DNA of 64,000 bases from JBBKXR01 sp037969585 (GTDB lineage: Bacteria; Verrucomicrobiota; Verrucomicrobiia; Verrucomicrobiales; DEV007): the NCBI GenBank assembly GCA_037969585.1, contig JBBKXR010000191.1:14639-78638 (forward strand), in the 5' to 3' direction. A program made the translations under genes and the position numbers. Under the pieces are notes generated by a model. It saw nothing but the letters and a program-made list of their open reading frames with translations. It did no database searches and was not told the DNA's origin. Position 1 is the first letter of the stretch. Each line of letters starts with the position of its first letter. Shown here one piece after another: positions 51,568-60,663 of the stretch.

Positions 51568-53493
51568 CTATGCCTCAGCCGCCAACCTCACCGCCTCCAA
51601 CTCCTCCCAACGCGTGAACTTTGCCTCGATCTCTGCCTTCACCGATTCGCGTTCGGCGTGCAAGCCTTCGGCTTCAGCCGCTCGTGATTTGTAGAAATCC
51701 GGATCTGCCAGGGTCGATTCGATTTCAGCAGCCCGTGCCTCGAGTTTTTCAACTTCCGGTTCGACCGCTTCGAGTTCACGCTCCTCTTTCCACGTCAGCT
51801 TTCGCGCCTTGACGGCACTTTTCTCCAACTTGGACGCAGGCTTAGCCTTCACCTGAGCGGCAACGACAGACTTCTTCGCCGCCGACTTCTTTTTGGGAAA
51901 TTTCTCACGATAGTAAGACCAATTGCCTTCCGCGATTCGAACGAAACCATCGCCTTCGAACGCGATCATTTGATCAGCTACCCGGTCGAGGAAGAAGCGA
52001 TCGTGACTGACTACCAATACCGTCCCCTCAAAGGCGATGATTGCCTCCTCAAGCACACGTAAGGTTGCCAGATCAAGATCATTGGTCGGTTCATCAAGAA
52101 TCAGGAAATTGCCGCCGGTGCGCAAAATCTTCGCCAACATCACCCGACTGCGCTCGCCGCCCGATAGCGTATCGACGCGCTCATTGATGCGATCATCGGC
52201 AAACAAAAAGCGCTTCAAATAACCGCGCACCGACAGACGCTCCGAGCCAAAAGCCACGAACTCCAATCCGTCGGCAACCTCCTCAAGAATGCTGTTCGAT
52301 CCATCCAACTGCGCCCGCGATTGATCGACGTAGTTGAATGACGTGCGCTTGCCGATCGTCACGTCGCCCTCGGTCGGTTCCATTTGCCCCATGAGTACCC
52401 GCAATAGCGTCGTCTTGCCCAGACCGTTGCGCCCGACCACGCCGATACAACGCCCTGCCTCGAAGCGGTGACTCAGCCCTGAGAACAGGCGCTTGCCGCC
52501 CAGCTCCGCGCCGACGCCTTCGAGATCCAGTACCGTGTTGCCGAAACGCGGTGCCGGCGGCAGCACCAGATCCATGTTTTCCTCTTTCTCCGGCCCCTCC
52601 TGATCTTTGACTTCGTAAAAATTATCAAGCCGGCTGCGTGCTTTCGTACCACGCGCCTTCACGCCGGCACGCACCCATTCCAACTCGCTGCGCAAAAAGC
52701 GCTGACGCTTGCGCTCCGACTGTTCCGCCACGCCCTGGCGAATTACCTTCGCTTCGAGGTAGTCGTCGTAGTTGCCCTCATGAGAGAAAAACTTTCCGCC
52801 ATCCAACTCAGCGACACGCGTCGCCACCCGCTCAAGAAAGTAGCGGTCGTGAGTCACGAACAAAGCCGATCCAGCGAAGTTTTGCAGAAATCCCTCCAGC
52901 CATTCGATCGTTTCCGCGTCGAGATGGTTGGTCGGTTCATCGAGAATCAAAAAATCCGGTCGCGAAGCCAGCGCCCGGCACAGAGCCACGCGCCGCTTTT
53001 CTCCACCGGACAGATTTGCCACAATCTTCTCGGGATCCGGCGCACCCAGTGATTGGCGCAGGCTCTCTGCGCGATTGTCAAAATCCCACCCGTCCGCCGC
53101 CTCAATACGGTTCTGCAAGTCTGCCGTCTCCCCTGCCGAAAGGTCCGCTGTCGATTCGTAGCGCTCGATTAGATCGAGCAACCAACGCGCACCGTCGCGA
53201 ATATTTTCCATCACAGAGGCATCCTCGCGCAGGGTAAATTCCTGCGACAGATAACCAATCACCAGCCCGGACTTTACCGAAATATCCCCCTCGTCCGGCT
53301 GCTCTTCGCCGGCAAGAATTTTCATAAAGCTCGACTTGCCGCAACCGTTCCGCCCGACGAGACCGATCTTGTCACCCTCGTGCACTGCCACTGTTGCCCC
53401 GTCGAGGATCACCTGAGCTCCATAGCTCAGCATAAGATCCTTCGCAGAAACCACCGACGCACCGAGACTCGAACTTTGTCCTTTTTCTGCCAT
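51568..53493 (-). CDS. ABC-F type ATPase (Uup-like)
   Basis: 641 residues with two complete nucleotide-binding domains in one chain. NBD1: GRNGCGKSSFMKIL, LSGGEKRRVALCRAL, LILDEPTNHLD. NBD2: GRNGLGKTTLLRVL, LSGGERSRVMLAKIL, LILDEPTNDLD. No membrane segments. The C-terminal part (about 540-641) is a charged coiled coil (KLTWKEERELEAVEPEVEKL), characteristic of Uup, which binds nucleic acid, rather than of EttA. The two domains are joined by a helical linker with SERKRQRFLRSELEWVRAG. ABC-F proteins act on the ribosome or in DNA metabolism. The gene is convergent with the exported protein gene. Confidence 0.93.
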   Translation of the reverse strand: MAEKGQSSSLGASVVSAKDLMLSYGAQVILDGATVAVHEGDKIGLVGRNGCGKSSFMKILAGEEQPDEGDISVKSGLVIGYLSQEFTLREDASVMENIRDGARWLLDLIERYESTADLSAGETADLQNRIEAADGWDFDNRAESLRQSLGAPDPEKIVANLSGGEKRRVALCRALASRPDFLILDEPTNHLDAETIEWLEGFLQNFAGSALFVTHDRYFLERVATRVAELDGGKFFSHEGNYDDYLEAKVIRQGVAEQSERKRQRFLRSELEWVRAGVKARGTKARSRLDNFYEVKDQEGPEKEENMDLVLPPAPRFGNTVLDLEGVGAELGGKRLFSGLSHRFEAGRCIGVVGRNGLGKTTLLRVLMGQMEPTEGDVTIGKRTSFNYVDQSRAQLDGSNSILEEVADGLEFVAFGSERLSVRGYLKRFLFADDRINERVDTLSGGERSRVMLAKILRTGGNFLILDEPTNDLDLATLRVLEEAIIAFEGTVLVVSHDRFFLDRVADQMIAFEGDGFVRIAEGNWSYYREKFPKKKSAAKKSVVAAQVKAKPASKLEKSAVKARKLTWKEERELEAVEPEVEKLEARAAEIESTLADPDFYKSRAAEAEGLHAERESVKAEIEAKFTRWEELEAVRLAAEA

Positions 53494-53511
53494 CTAAAAA
53501 ACCCTTTTGAA

Positions 53512-55218
53512 CTACGCCACGACCGACACGGGTCCATCAGCCCGCTCGACTCCACCCAGCACCCGACTCAACGCAGGAAACAATTGCTTCTTACGACTGA
53601 CGACTCCTTCCAGTAAAAAGACGCCATCGCCGGCACGGGGATATTCGATGCGCGCGATGACACGCTTGTCGCCCGCGGTGAGCAACATCGAATTATTTTT
53701 GGTAATGTCAGTGACCATCGCGCAGGCAAAATCGAGTCCGTCACGTTTTCGCATTTCCTCCAAAGTCGCAGTCAGCTCCTCGCGCTTCTTCTCGAAGTGA
53801 CGCAAGCCGAGTTCCTCGATCTGCGAAATGCTGATCCGAAAACCGCTCTCCTCGTAAGTCTTGCGATCACTTTCAAGCGCCTCTTCGGCCGGCAATTGCT
53901 GGAGCGCCGAGCCGGCACTGAAAAAGCCGGTCGCGAACTCATCGATATTGATCTTGCCGAGCGTCGCCAGCCAGGGCAGCATCTCCTGATCGACGCCTGT
54001 GGTGGTCGGTGAAGTCAGTTTCAGCGTGTCAGAAATCATCCCCGCACACAGACAAACCGCGACTTCCTGCGGCGGCTTCAACCCGCGCTGACGATACATC
54101 TGCGCGACGATCGTCGACGTCGAGCCAAGCGGCTCATTGATGAATCGAACCGGCTCCTTCGTCACCAGATTACCACTCAGGCGATGGTGATCGATCACCT
54201 CCAGGATCTCCGCTTCATCGGCACCCTTCACTGCCTGAGAAAACTCATTGTGATCGACCAGCACCAGACGAGTCCGCGTCGGATTGAGCAGATCACTTTT
54301 TGAAAACACCCCCTGGAGCCGGCCGTCCTCTTCATCCATGACCGGAAACAGCGCCTGATTCGATTCGCGCACCAAACGACTGATCGCTGACACCAGTTCG
54401 CCTGGTGCGAACGATTGAAACGGCTCGAATTCGCTGCTGCCAACGCGACGCGAGCAACGAATCAACTGCGTCGTCGTCGCCGTGTCCTGTTCGCAATAAA
54501 TCACCGCAACATCCTTGCGCCGAGCCAGCTCGAGATCGGATGCTGCCAGTTCAAAACCGCCGGTCAAAACCAGCGCGCGGATGCCCTCATCGATCGCAAG
54601 CCGCTGCAAAGACGGCCGGTCGCCGACGATCATCATCATGCGCTCGGATTTGAAACGCTCGGTTCGCTCGCGAAATGTCTCCCAACTGGAAGCCGCCACA
54701 GTCATGACCATGTCCTCTTCCTCATCGGGTCGAATCGAATTGACCAATTTACCCCGCAGCGCTGCCGTCAGGTGGGTCAACGTGGTGCGAACATAGCGCG
54801 CCCGACTGCGCATCTCGCCGGCGTCATCCGGCATCAACAGACCGAGAATTTCGCGCATCGATGGCACACCGACCACGCGACCATCGTAGTCGACCACCGG
54901 GATGCTCCGATACGAGCGCTGCATCATGCGTTGATAAACGTCGAGAAAGGTCTCATCGATGTGCGCCTTGGTCACGTCGCGCCTGCAAATGCCGCCCGCG
55001 GTCGGGCGAACGTCCATGATCAAGCGTGGCGCCGATACACCCGCCTGTTTCAGCACCCACTCAGTACGCACGTTGACATCGCCACAGCGAACCGCTTCGG
55101 CATTTTCGATACCGGTTTGACGAAGAAAATCCGCGTAACCGATCGCCGAACAGATCGCGTCAGTATCGGGATTGCGGTGCCCGATCACCAGACATTGGGC
55201 AGATTTTTCTGAACTCAT
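53512..55218 (-). CDS. Manganese-dependent inorganic pyrophosphatase with CBS/DRTGG regulatory insert
   Basis: 568 residues from ATG 55218. Domains in order: the DHH N-terminal segment with VIGHRNPDTDAICSAIGYA, a first CBS motif (SYRSIPVVDYDGRVVGV), a DRTGG-like part (MMIVGDRPSLQRLAIDEGI), a second CBS motif (LFPVMDEEDGRLQGVFSKSDLL), the remainder of the DHH domain with LVDHNEFSQAV, EVIDHHRLSG and SDTLKLTSPTTT, and a DHHA2 C-terminal domain (RIEYPRAGDGVFLLEGVVSRKKQ, given by its region). This is the CBS-regulated family II pyrophosphatase, which hydrolyses PPi and is controlled by adenine nucleotides through the CBS domains. The gap to the ABC-F gene is 18 bp. Confidence 0.9.
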   Translation of the reverse strand: MSSEKSAQCLVIGHRNPDTDAICSAIGYADFLRQTGIENAEAVRCGDVNVRTEWVLKQAGVSAPRLIMDVRPTAGGICRRDVTKAHIDETFLDVYQRMMQRSYRSIPVVDYDGRVVGVPSMREILGLLMPDDAGEMRSRARYVRTTLTHLTAALRGKLVNSIRPDEEEDMVMTVAASSWETFRERTERFKSERMMMIVGDRPSLQRLAIDEGIRALVLTGGFELAASDLELARRKDVAVIYCEQDTATTTQLIRCSRRVGSSEFEPFQSFAPGELVSAISRLVRESNQALFPVMDEEDGRLQGVFSKSDLLNPTRTRLVLVDHNEFSQAVKGADEAEILEVIDHHRLSGNLVTKEPVRFINEPLGSTSTIVAQMYRQRGLKPPQEVAVCLCAGMISDTLKLTSPTTTGVDQEMLPWLATLGKINIDEFATGFFSAGSALQQLPAEEALESDRKTYEESGFRISISQIEELGLRHFEKKREELTATLEEMRKRDGLDFACAMVTDITKNNSMLLTAGDKRVIARIEYPRAGDGVFLLEGVVSRKKQLFPALSRVLGGVERADGPVSVVA

Positions 55219-55319
55219 TGGGTGCAAATAGCTTGGTTGCGGGGGAAAGTCCGACAATACCAGCAGAAGTCACGCAAATAGGCGTGGAAATACCACACCG
55301 TTTGCGGTTTAATCCGGCC

Positions 55320-55856
55320 ATGAAACATCTCAAATCTCTCAGCAAGATCGCTGCCAGCTTGGCGATCGCCGTTGCGATCGCTCCTTTTTCGTCCCTTCAC
55401 GCTGACGAACTCGACGTCGGCGACGACGCCCCTAAAGTCGTTACCACAGATCAGGACGGCAAAAAGGTCGATCTCGGCGAAGCCCTCGCCAAAGGCACCA
55501 GCCTCGTCTATTTCTACCCGAAAGCCGACACCCCCGGCTGCACCAAGCAGGCCTGCAACCTGCGCGACGAGTTCTCGGCAGTGAAAGAAGCCGGCATCAC
55601 CGTCTACGGCGTCAGCGCGGATAGCGAAGACGACCAGAAGGCATTCGCCAAAAAATACGAACTGCCCTTCACCCTGCTCGCCGACAAAAAGGGCGACGTC
55701 ATCAAAGCTTTCGGCGTGCCGACTCGCGGTGACAAAGGCATGGCCTCACGTCACAGCTTTCTCGTCAAGGACGGCAAGGTGATCTGGCGCGACACCAAAG
55801 CCAGCCCGACCACGCAGGCAGCCGATGCCATCGCTGCAGCCAAGGAAGCTGGCTAA
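55320..55856 (+). CDS. Exported peroxiredoxin (BCP/PrxQ type)
   Basis: 178 residues from ATG 55320. An N-terminal signal peptide (LSKIAASLAIAVAIAPFSSLHA) is followed by the thioredoxin-fold peroxiredoxin: VYFYPKADTPGCTKQACNLRDE with the peroxidatic and resolving Cys five residues apart, as in the alpha-type PrxQ/BCP group, then GVSADSEDDQKAFAKKYELPF. It reduces peroxides, probably in the periplasm. The frame extends upstream to 55218, but that part overlaps the divergent pyrophosphatase promoter region. A strong terminator follows at 55884. Confidence 0.93.
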   Translation: MKHLKSLSKIAASLAIAVAIAPFSSLHADELDVGDDAPKVVTTDQDGKKVDLGEALAKGTSLVYFYPKADTPGCTKQACNLRDEFSAVKEAGITVYGVSADSEDDQKAFAKKYELPFTLLADKKGDVIKAFGVPTRGDKGMASRHSFLVKDGKVIWRDTKASPTTQAADAIAAAKEAG

Positions 55857-55883
55857 GGCGCTCGTATCAGTCGATATATTTAA

Positions 55884-55917
55884 GAGCGGTCCCCTGTTCG
55901 CAGTGGGCCGCTTTTTT
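55884..55917 (+). terminator. Rho-independent terminator after peroxiredoxin gene
   Basis: AGCGGTCCC and GGGCCGCT form a stem around CTGTTCGCAGT, followed by TTTTTT. It lies 27 bp after the peroxiredoxin stop codon. The remaining 130 bp to the convergent protease gene contain nothing recognisable. Confidence 0.82.
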
Positions 55918-56047
55918 GTGGGAACATTGGACAACTTCGCTTTGGCCGCTCCCGATTTGGTCCTTCGGGTGGCTGGTGAATGCCTGCGTCATCGTCGCTA
56001 CGCGACGCCTCGTTGCGATCACCACTCGGACCAGCTTCCCGAAGCGA

Positions 56048-58669
56048 CTACTTCGCTTCCAGTTCTGCGGTCTTCTTCACCACGGGTTTCGGCTCGGGCA
56101 CATCTCCGAGCTGCTTCAATTGCTCATCGACCAACTTCGCAACATCCGCCGCAGGCAGAGCGTAGGTTTTGATCCGGCCGGCGCGGGCGATGTTGATGCC
56201 GATCACTTCGCCGTCGAGGTTGCACACCGGACCGCCACATTGTTCGGGGCGTATCGGTAGGTCGGTCTGCACGACGCGTAGAAAACCGGTGCTCTTGCCA
56301 CTGATCTCGGTGCCAAAGCGGTTCATTCGATCACCGCGTTCGCCCATGCTCATCATGTCGTCCAGCTCGCCACGGTCGCCGAGTTGAATCGACTTCGAGA
56401 GCGGCTTTCCACCACGCAGGAAATGCAACTCTACTGAATCTCCAGGGGCCGTTCCGCTCACTTCCTTGATCAATTTCTCGGGCGTGTCACAGACTACCTC
56501 GTTGATCCTGGTGATCACGTCACCGACTTCCATCCCGGCTTTACCAGCATTGCCTCCTGGTAGGACGCGAGCGACTTTGACGCCTTTCGGATCGACGTCA
56601 GTGCCGATACCTAGAAAGCCTTTGTTGCCGCCCGAAAGCGTTCGCTCCTGAACGCTGATAACGCCAATCGCCAACGGATCAGGGCCAGAGCCAGCAGCAG
56701 CGATCAGTGAGCCGAGCGCCAGGGGTTTGTCCCCTGGACTCCATTTAACGGCTTTCATCGGCTGGGCATCGTCAGCGAGCTCGAGCTTCAACAACGCCAG
56801 GTCGTGCTTCGGCCACGTGTGCACGATTTTTGCCGAAACCATCAGCCCCTTCTCGACCAACACATTGAGCATCTGATTGTTGCTCGTCTCGATCTCGCTG
56901 GCTTTGGTCACCGCGTAACCATCGGCTCGGACGATGGTGCACAGGCTCTTCCACTCGCTACCGCGAAATACCAGATGAGTAGCGTCGGAAGCGGAATCGA
57001 TAGCGGGGTGAAAAGCATCGAGCACGTCGCGGAAAAATTCCTCGGTCACCTCGATCGCTTGGTCGGGGTCGAACTGGTCGGGACTGATTCTTTCACGCTG
57101 CTCGAAGGAGCGCATCAGTTTGGCGACGTCTGCCGGCGTCAGTCGTTTTTGGAAATCGCGCAATAGATCGGCGAAACCTTCCGGCCCGCCAAAGCGTTGC
57201 AGTTCTTCGGGCGTCAGTTCCAATTCACCGGCATCGATCGAGTCGTGCATGCGTTTGTCGAACTCCACCTGAAGTGCTGCGCGATCTTCTTTTGACATCG
57301 TCTCGGTTTCGCTATCGGCGGCGTCATCCATTTCGGATTTCTCTTTCTCCTCAGTCGTCCCCTCTTGCTCGCGGGCTTTCTTGCGTGCCGCCCGACGCTC
57401 CTGTTTGGTCATCGGCGCTTCCGTCTTCTCCCCATCGGCGTCGCCTTCAGCTTTTTCTTTTTCTTTTTCGGATTTCGGATCAGTCGTGCCCTCGTCCGGT
57501 TTCGACCCGACATCCTCGTCAGCTTTGTTTTTCGGCTTCACCTCGGGATGTCCCTGAGGCAACAAGTCACTGGCAGGACCGTCTTCCATGGCGGACCGAA
57601 GCTTACGGGCAGCGACCAGAGTCACTTCGACGGCGCGCTCGTCTTCGCCTTTACGAACCTGCAACTTAAGAGTGTCACCCACCCGGTGCGTATCGACGGC
57701 AGTCATCAAATCGGCGACGTTCTTGATTACCTGCTTGCCCATGCGAATAACGGTATCGCCCGGCCCGAGCCCGGCTTTCTCGGCTGGCGACAGCGGAACT
57801 ACGCTGCGAATGAACGCTCCGGTATTTTTTTTGGCGTCCTCCAAAAGTGCACCGATGACGGGTCGCTCAGGATTGTTCAACATGCCTCCGAGATGCTCTC
57901 CCCCGAAACGATCGCCGTTCAGAAGGCGTTGCCAGTTCTCGACAAAGGTGGACAGCGGCACATGGCGATTTTGCGAAAGGCTGAAGCCGATGTTGGAGTG
58001 GATAGCGATCAATCTGCCATCGATGTCGAATAGCGGGCCGCCCGAGTCACCGCCGATCAACGCCGAGTCGGAGGTGAGAAATTCTTCCGGATCGTTGTTG
58101 ATCACCCGACCGAGACGAACCGGTGGCGAGCGGTCGGCGACAAAACCTCCAGCGTGACCGAGCGCGATGCACCAGTCATTTTCGCTCATCTCAGCCGAGT
58201 CGCCTAACTCAACGAAAGGATACTCGCCGCCGTCGGTGATCTGCAGCATGGCCGCATCGCGCGAATAATCCATACCGAGCACATCGGCATTGGCCCGGCT
58301 ACCGTCGGGAAAAATCACCGTAACCTTGTTGTTCATTTCCATGGCGACGTGCGCAGCGGTCAGGATCAACCCCTCTTTGCTGACCACAACTCCACTGCCG
58401 GTGCCGAGGCGCATTTGTTTGCCTCCGGGAATCAGTGACACCGTGCTCGGCATGACTCGTTTCGACAGGTCCTGGATCTTTTTCTCCGTCTGCCGCAAGC
58501 CATCGATCCCGAGCTCAGCGGACGCGGGTTGCAATGCAGCAAAGCTGATCGCGAGCGCGGCGAACGCACCGCTGATCGCGAGCGCGGCGAACGCACCGAG
58601 AAAAGATCTAAAACAAATCCAGCCAACGTTTGTCCTCGGCGGGGAGATCGTAGGGAAAAAGCCACTCAT
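56048..58669 (-). CDS. Double trypsin-like protease-fold protein with PDZ domains, second domain degenerate
   Basis: 873 residues. After a signal peptide with a duplicated hydrophobic unit (residues 25-42), the first S1C protease domain has a complete triad: His107 (LTAAHV), Asp138 (SRDAAML) and Ser209 (GGDSGGPLFD). A PDZ domain follows (VVPLSPAEKAGLGPGDTVIR, given by its core). A charged linker of about 90 Lys/Glu residues separates this from a second protease fold in which the elbow reads RPEQCGGPVCNLDGEVIGIN: Cys811 occupies the Ser position, the His position is not His (VTKASEI), while HDLALLKL keeps the Asp. A PDZ domain (VARVLPGGNAGKAGMEVGDV) is inserted inside the second fold, before the elbow. 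Likely a DegP-like envelope protease with a regulatory pseudo-domain. Confidence 0.85.
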   Translation of the reverse strand: MSGFFPTISPPRTNVGWICFRSFLGAFAALAISGAFAALAISFAALQPASAELGIDGLRQTEKKIQDLSKRVMPSTVSLIPGGKQMRLGTGSGVVVSKEGLILTAAHVAMEMNNKVTVIFPDGSRANADVLGMDYSRDAAMLQITDGGEYPFVELGDSAEMSENDWCIALGHAGGFVADRSPPVRLGRVINNDPEEFLTSDSALIGGDSGGPLFDIDGRLIAIHSNIGFSLSQNRHVPLSTFVENWQRLLNGDRFGGEHLGGMLNNPERPVIGALLEDAKKNTGAFIRSVVPLSPAEKAGLGPGDTVIRMGKQVIKNVADLMTAVDTHRVGDTLKLQVRKGEDERAVEVTLVAARKLRSAMEDGPASDLLPQGHPEVKPKNKADEDVGSKPDEGTTDPKSEKEKEKAEGDADGEKTEAPMTKQERRAARKKAREQEGTTEEKEKSEMDDAADSETETMSKEDRAALQVEFDKRMHDSIDAGELELTPEELQRFGGPEGFADLLRDFQKRLTPADVAKLMRSFEQRERISPDQFDPDQAIEVTEEFFRDVLDAFHPAIDSASDATHLVFRGSEWKSLCTIVRADGYAVTKASEIETSNNQMLNVLVEKGLMVSAKIVHTWPKHDLALLKLELADDAQPMKAVKWSPGDKPLALGSLIAAAGSGPDPLAIGVISVQERTLSGGNKGFLGIGTDVDPKGVKVARVLPGGNAGKAGMEVGDVITRINEVVCDTPEKLIKEVSGTAPGDSVELHFLRGGKPLSKSIQLGDRGELDDMMSMGERGDRMNRFGTEISGKSTGFLRVVQTDLPIRPEQCGGPVCNLDGEVIGINIARAGRIKTYALPAADVAKLVDEQLKQLGDVPEPKPVVKKTAELEAK
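58544..58597. repeat. 27-bp tandem duplication in signal-peptide region
   Basis: Two exact adjacent copies of a 27-bp unit beginning GCTGATCGCGAGCGCG (58544-58570 and 58571-58597). Read on the coding strand it duplicates nine residues, giving GAFAALAIS twice in the hydrophobic core of the signal peptide of the protease at 56048-58669, and keeps the frame. Confidence 0.92.
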
Positions 58670-58763
58670 GTTGCCTCAGCAGGAAATCAAACCCTGCGCC
58701 CGAAAGCGTGCCTCGTTCGCCGCCCGGACGCAAGGCGATAAGCATGCACATACACGTGTCGCT

Positions 58764-59528
58764 CTAGCGCGCACGTTTCCTCAGAACGAACGTCGAAACG
58801 AAAGCCGTGTGCTTGCGCTCCTCGATCACGTCAAAGTCAGCATCAGTAAATACTGACAGCCAACTGGCTCTCGAATGAAAATGGAAAAAGCCGAGCGAAT
58901 AGGCCAGAAAATTTGGCAAATCGCGTAGGTGCTCGGTGACGCACACCGTCCCATTCGATTGCAGGATACGGTGCACTTCCTCAAAGAATTGCCTTCGCTC
59001 TGAGCACTTTCGAATTTCATGCGCGGACATGATGAGACTGATTAGATCGACTGAACCATCGCCCATTGGCAAATGATCAGCCGCAACCTGAACCCTCTGC
59101 GGGTCCGGCGGATAGGCTGATCTCGCTCGCTTGATCGACGCCTCGGTGTGCAAGTCGGCATCGTAAAAATCCCACACATGGAATGTTGCCTCCGGTAGTT
59201 TAAGGCGGAGAATCGGCGTCGTTTCATCGAATCCGGCACTGATATTGACGATTACCGCGCCATCTTTTCGATCGATCGATAACCCGTCGATCCAAGGGAG
59301 ATCATACAGACTTGAGCGGTCGTAGACGTAGTAGGATATTCCGAGCGAGACCGTCATCGCTGCGAGCGCACCAGCCGCCGCCAGCCAGATGATCCATTGT
59401 AGCGGAGGCCCAAACAAGGGAGCGGTGACAACGGCAATAACCAATCCTGCCGCCGACGCGGCAAACCAGGGCCAGTTGAAGCGAACGATGTTGCTGACGC
59501 CCTGGAACGGTTTTCTCATTCTTTCCAT
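58764..59528 (-). CDS. Membrane-anchored SAM-dependent methyltransferase-like protein
   Basis: 254 residues. Two hydrophobic segments at about residues 20-62 anchor the N-terminus, and a soluble class I methyltransferase-like domain follows: VNISAGFDETTPILRLKLPE, HVWDFYDADLHTEASIKRAR, RVQVAADHLPMGDGSVDLIS as motif regions, and ILQSNGTVCVTEHLRDLPN near residue 190. The glycine-rich SAM motif is atypical (NISAGFDET). ATG 59528 has AGGA upstream and overlaps the DUF2071 gene by 13 bp; ATG 59519 is an alternative. It is the last gene of a DoxX-like/DUF2071/methyltransferase operon, a set of known neighbours in other bacteria without established function. Confidence 0.78.
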   Translation of the reverse strand: MERMRKPFQGVSNIVRFNWPWFAASAAGLVIAVVTAPLFGPPLQWIIWLAAAGALAAMTVSLGISYYVYDRSSLYDLPWIDGLSIDRKDGAVIVNISAGFDETTPILRLKLPEATFHVWDFYDADLHTEASIKRARSAYPPDPQRVQVAADHLPMGDGSVDLISLIMSAHEIRKCSERRQFFEEVHRILQSNGTVCVTEHLRDLPNFLAYSLGFFHFHSRASWLSVFTDADFDVIEERKHTAFVSTFVLRKRAR

Positions 59529-60253
59529 TGTTCAGTCCTGCCTTTGCGCCACTCGTAGGGCACGTCAGTCACTAAGAAAGCATTGGCGAGGATAGGGCTC
59601 TCCAATCCTCGTTGCTCGAAAAACGGTATCTGCCATTGCTCGATTGGCACGGGAACGGGCGTCCACGAGGACCGCACTCCTTCGACGATGATCACTTCTT
59701 TTGTCGGCGCATTATAAGAAAAAGTATACGGCATCGGTCCGGCAAATCGTCGCGCTGCTTTCCAATCAGAAAAAGGCGAGCCCTCCGGCAGTGAGCTGCC
59801 TTCCTGTGGAGCGAGAGACTCGACATGCAAGCCTTCCCCCGATCGAATCGATTCGCCACCATCAGGGCGGGATCGCCAATCGATTGGCAGACAGTGGTAG
59901 CGATACTGAGTGAAAATGCCGCCGAGGAGTTTCATCGCCCGTCGATCCGTCTCCGAACGCAAAATGTAGAGTCCGCGCAATCGTCGCCCATCGGCGCCGC
60001 GATATCTTACGAAGATCCGATAACCGATCAGCGTGAAATCGCGGCCGAAGACTTCGGGAAAACCTTTCGGACGAAGCTTCTGAGTTTTGACCATGGCGAC
60101 CGCCACGAACGCATACTTTTCTGCGAACGTGTCCAGCTCGAGACACTCCGGAATTCGAGCTGCCAGCGCCGCTTTCGGCATCGCGAAACTCATCACCAGC
60201 GATTTCTCGAAGCGCGCCTGAACGGGAAACGGATGCCGGTTAAGCGTGATCAT
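59516..60253 (-). CDS. DUF2071 family protein
   Basis: 245 residues. Stretches typical of DUF2071: HPFPVQARFEKSLVMSFAMP, the middle GYRIFVRYRGADGRRLRGLY, FTQYRYHCLPIDWRS and the end WTPVPVPIEQWQIPFFEQRG. YqjF-type proteins of this family are linked to acetoacetate/decarboxylase-like folds but their function is unknown. The gene starts 4 bp after the stop of the DoxX-like gene and overlaps the methyltransferase gene by 13 bp. Confidence 0.82.
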   Translation of the reverse strand: MITLNRHPFPVQARFEKSLVMSFAMPKAALAARIPECLELDTFAEKYAFVAVAMVKTQKLRPKGFPEVFGRDFTLIGYRIFVRYRGADGRRLRGLYILRSETDRRAMKLLGGIFTQYRYHCLPIDWRSRPDGGESIRSGEGLHVESLAPQEGSSLPEGSPFSDWKAARRFAGPMPYTFSYNAPTKEVIIVEGVRSSWTPVPVPIEQWQIPFFEQRGLESPILANAFLVTDVPYEWRKGRTEQWKE

Positions 60254-60257
60254 CGAT

Positions 60258-60656
60258 TTAAGTCCGGCGGTTGATCCGCCACTCGACGAACCAGACCAAT
60301 GCGATAAAAGCGGCGGCGAAGAGAGTATTGAATTGCCCCCACAACAGCGAATCCGGTGCCCGCAAAAACTCGATCACATTCATCGTACCGACCAGAAGCA
60401 TTTGCAGCCCGGCACTGAGTCGCGCCCGAACTCCGCTCCAGATCCACAACGCTAAACCGACCTCTCCGAAGCCTATGGCGCGCGTTATCATTAGCGAATG
60501 TTCATCACCGAGAATGGTGGCGACAATTTCTTGATGACGCGGCACCCAGCCAAGCACTTTACAGAACAAACCGTTGATCAACCAAACCGATCCGATCAGA
60601 ATCCGCAGCACAAAAACTGCGGAACGACGCCTTTTCTCCGTGGGTAACTCTTTCAA
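60258..60656 (-). CDS. DoxX-like family membrane protein
   Basis: 132 residues from a TTG start at 60656; no in-frame ATG precedes the conserved part. Four hydrophobic segments: FVLRILIGSVWLINGL, ITRAIGFGEVGLALWIWSG, LSAGLQMLLVGTMNVIEFL and TLFAAAFIALVWFVEW. The pattern and length are those of DoxX-like (DoxX_3) proteins, four-helix membrane proteins that serve as electron-transfer or quinone-linked partners. It begins 7 bp after the stop of the preceding gene and starts the three-gene operon with DUF2071 and the methyltransferase-like gene. Confidence 0.82.
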   Translation of the reverse strand: MKELPTEKRRRSAVFVLRILIGSVWLINGLFCKVLGWVPRHQEIVATILGDEHSLMITRAIGFGEVGLALWIWSGVRARLSAGLQMLLVGTMNVIEFLRAPDSLLWGQFNTLFAAAFIALVWFVEWRINRRT

Positions 60657-60663
60657 AAATGCC

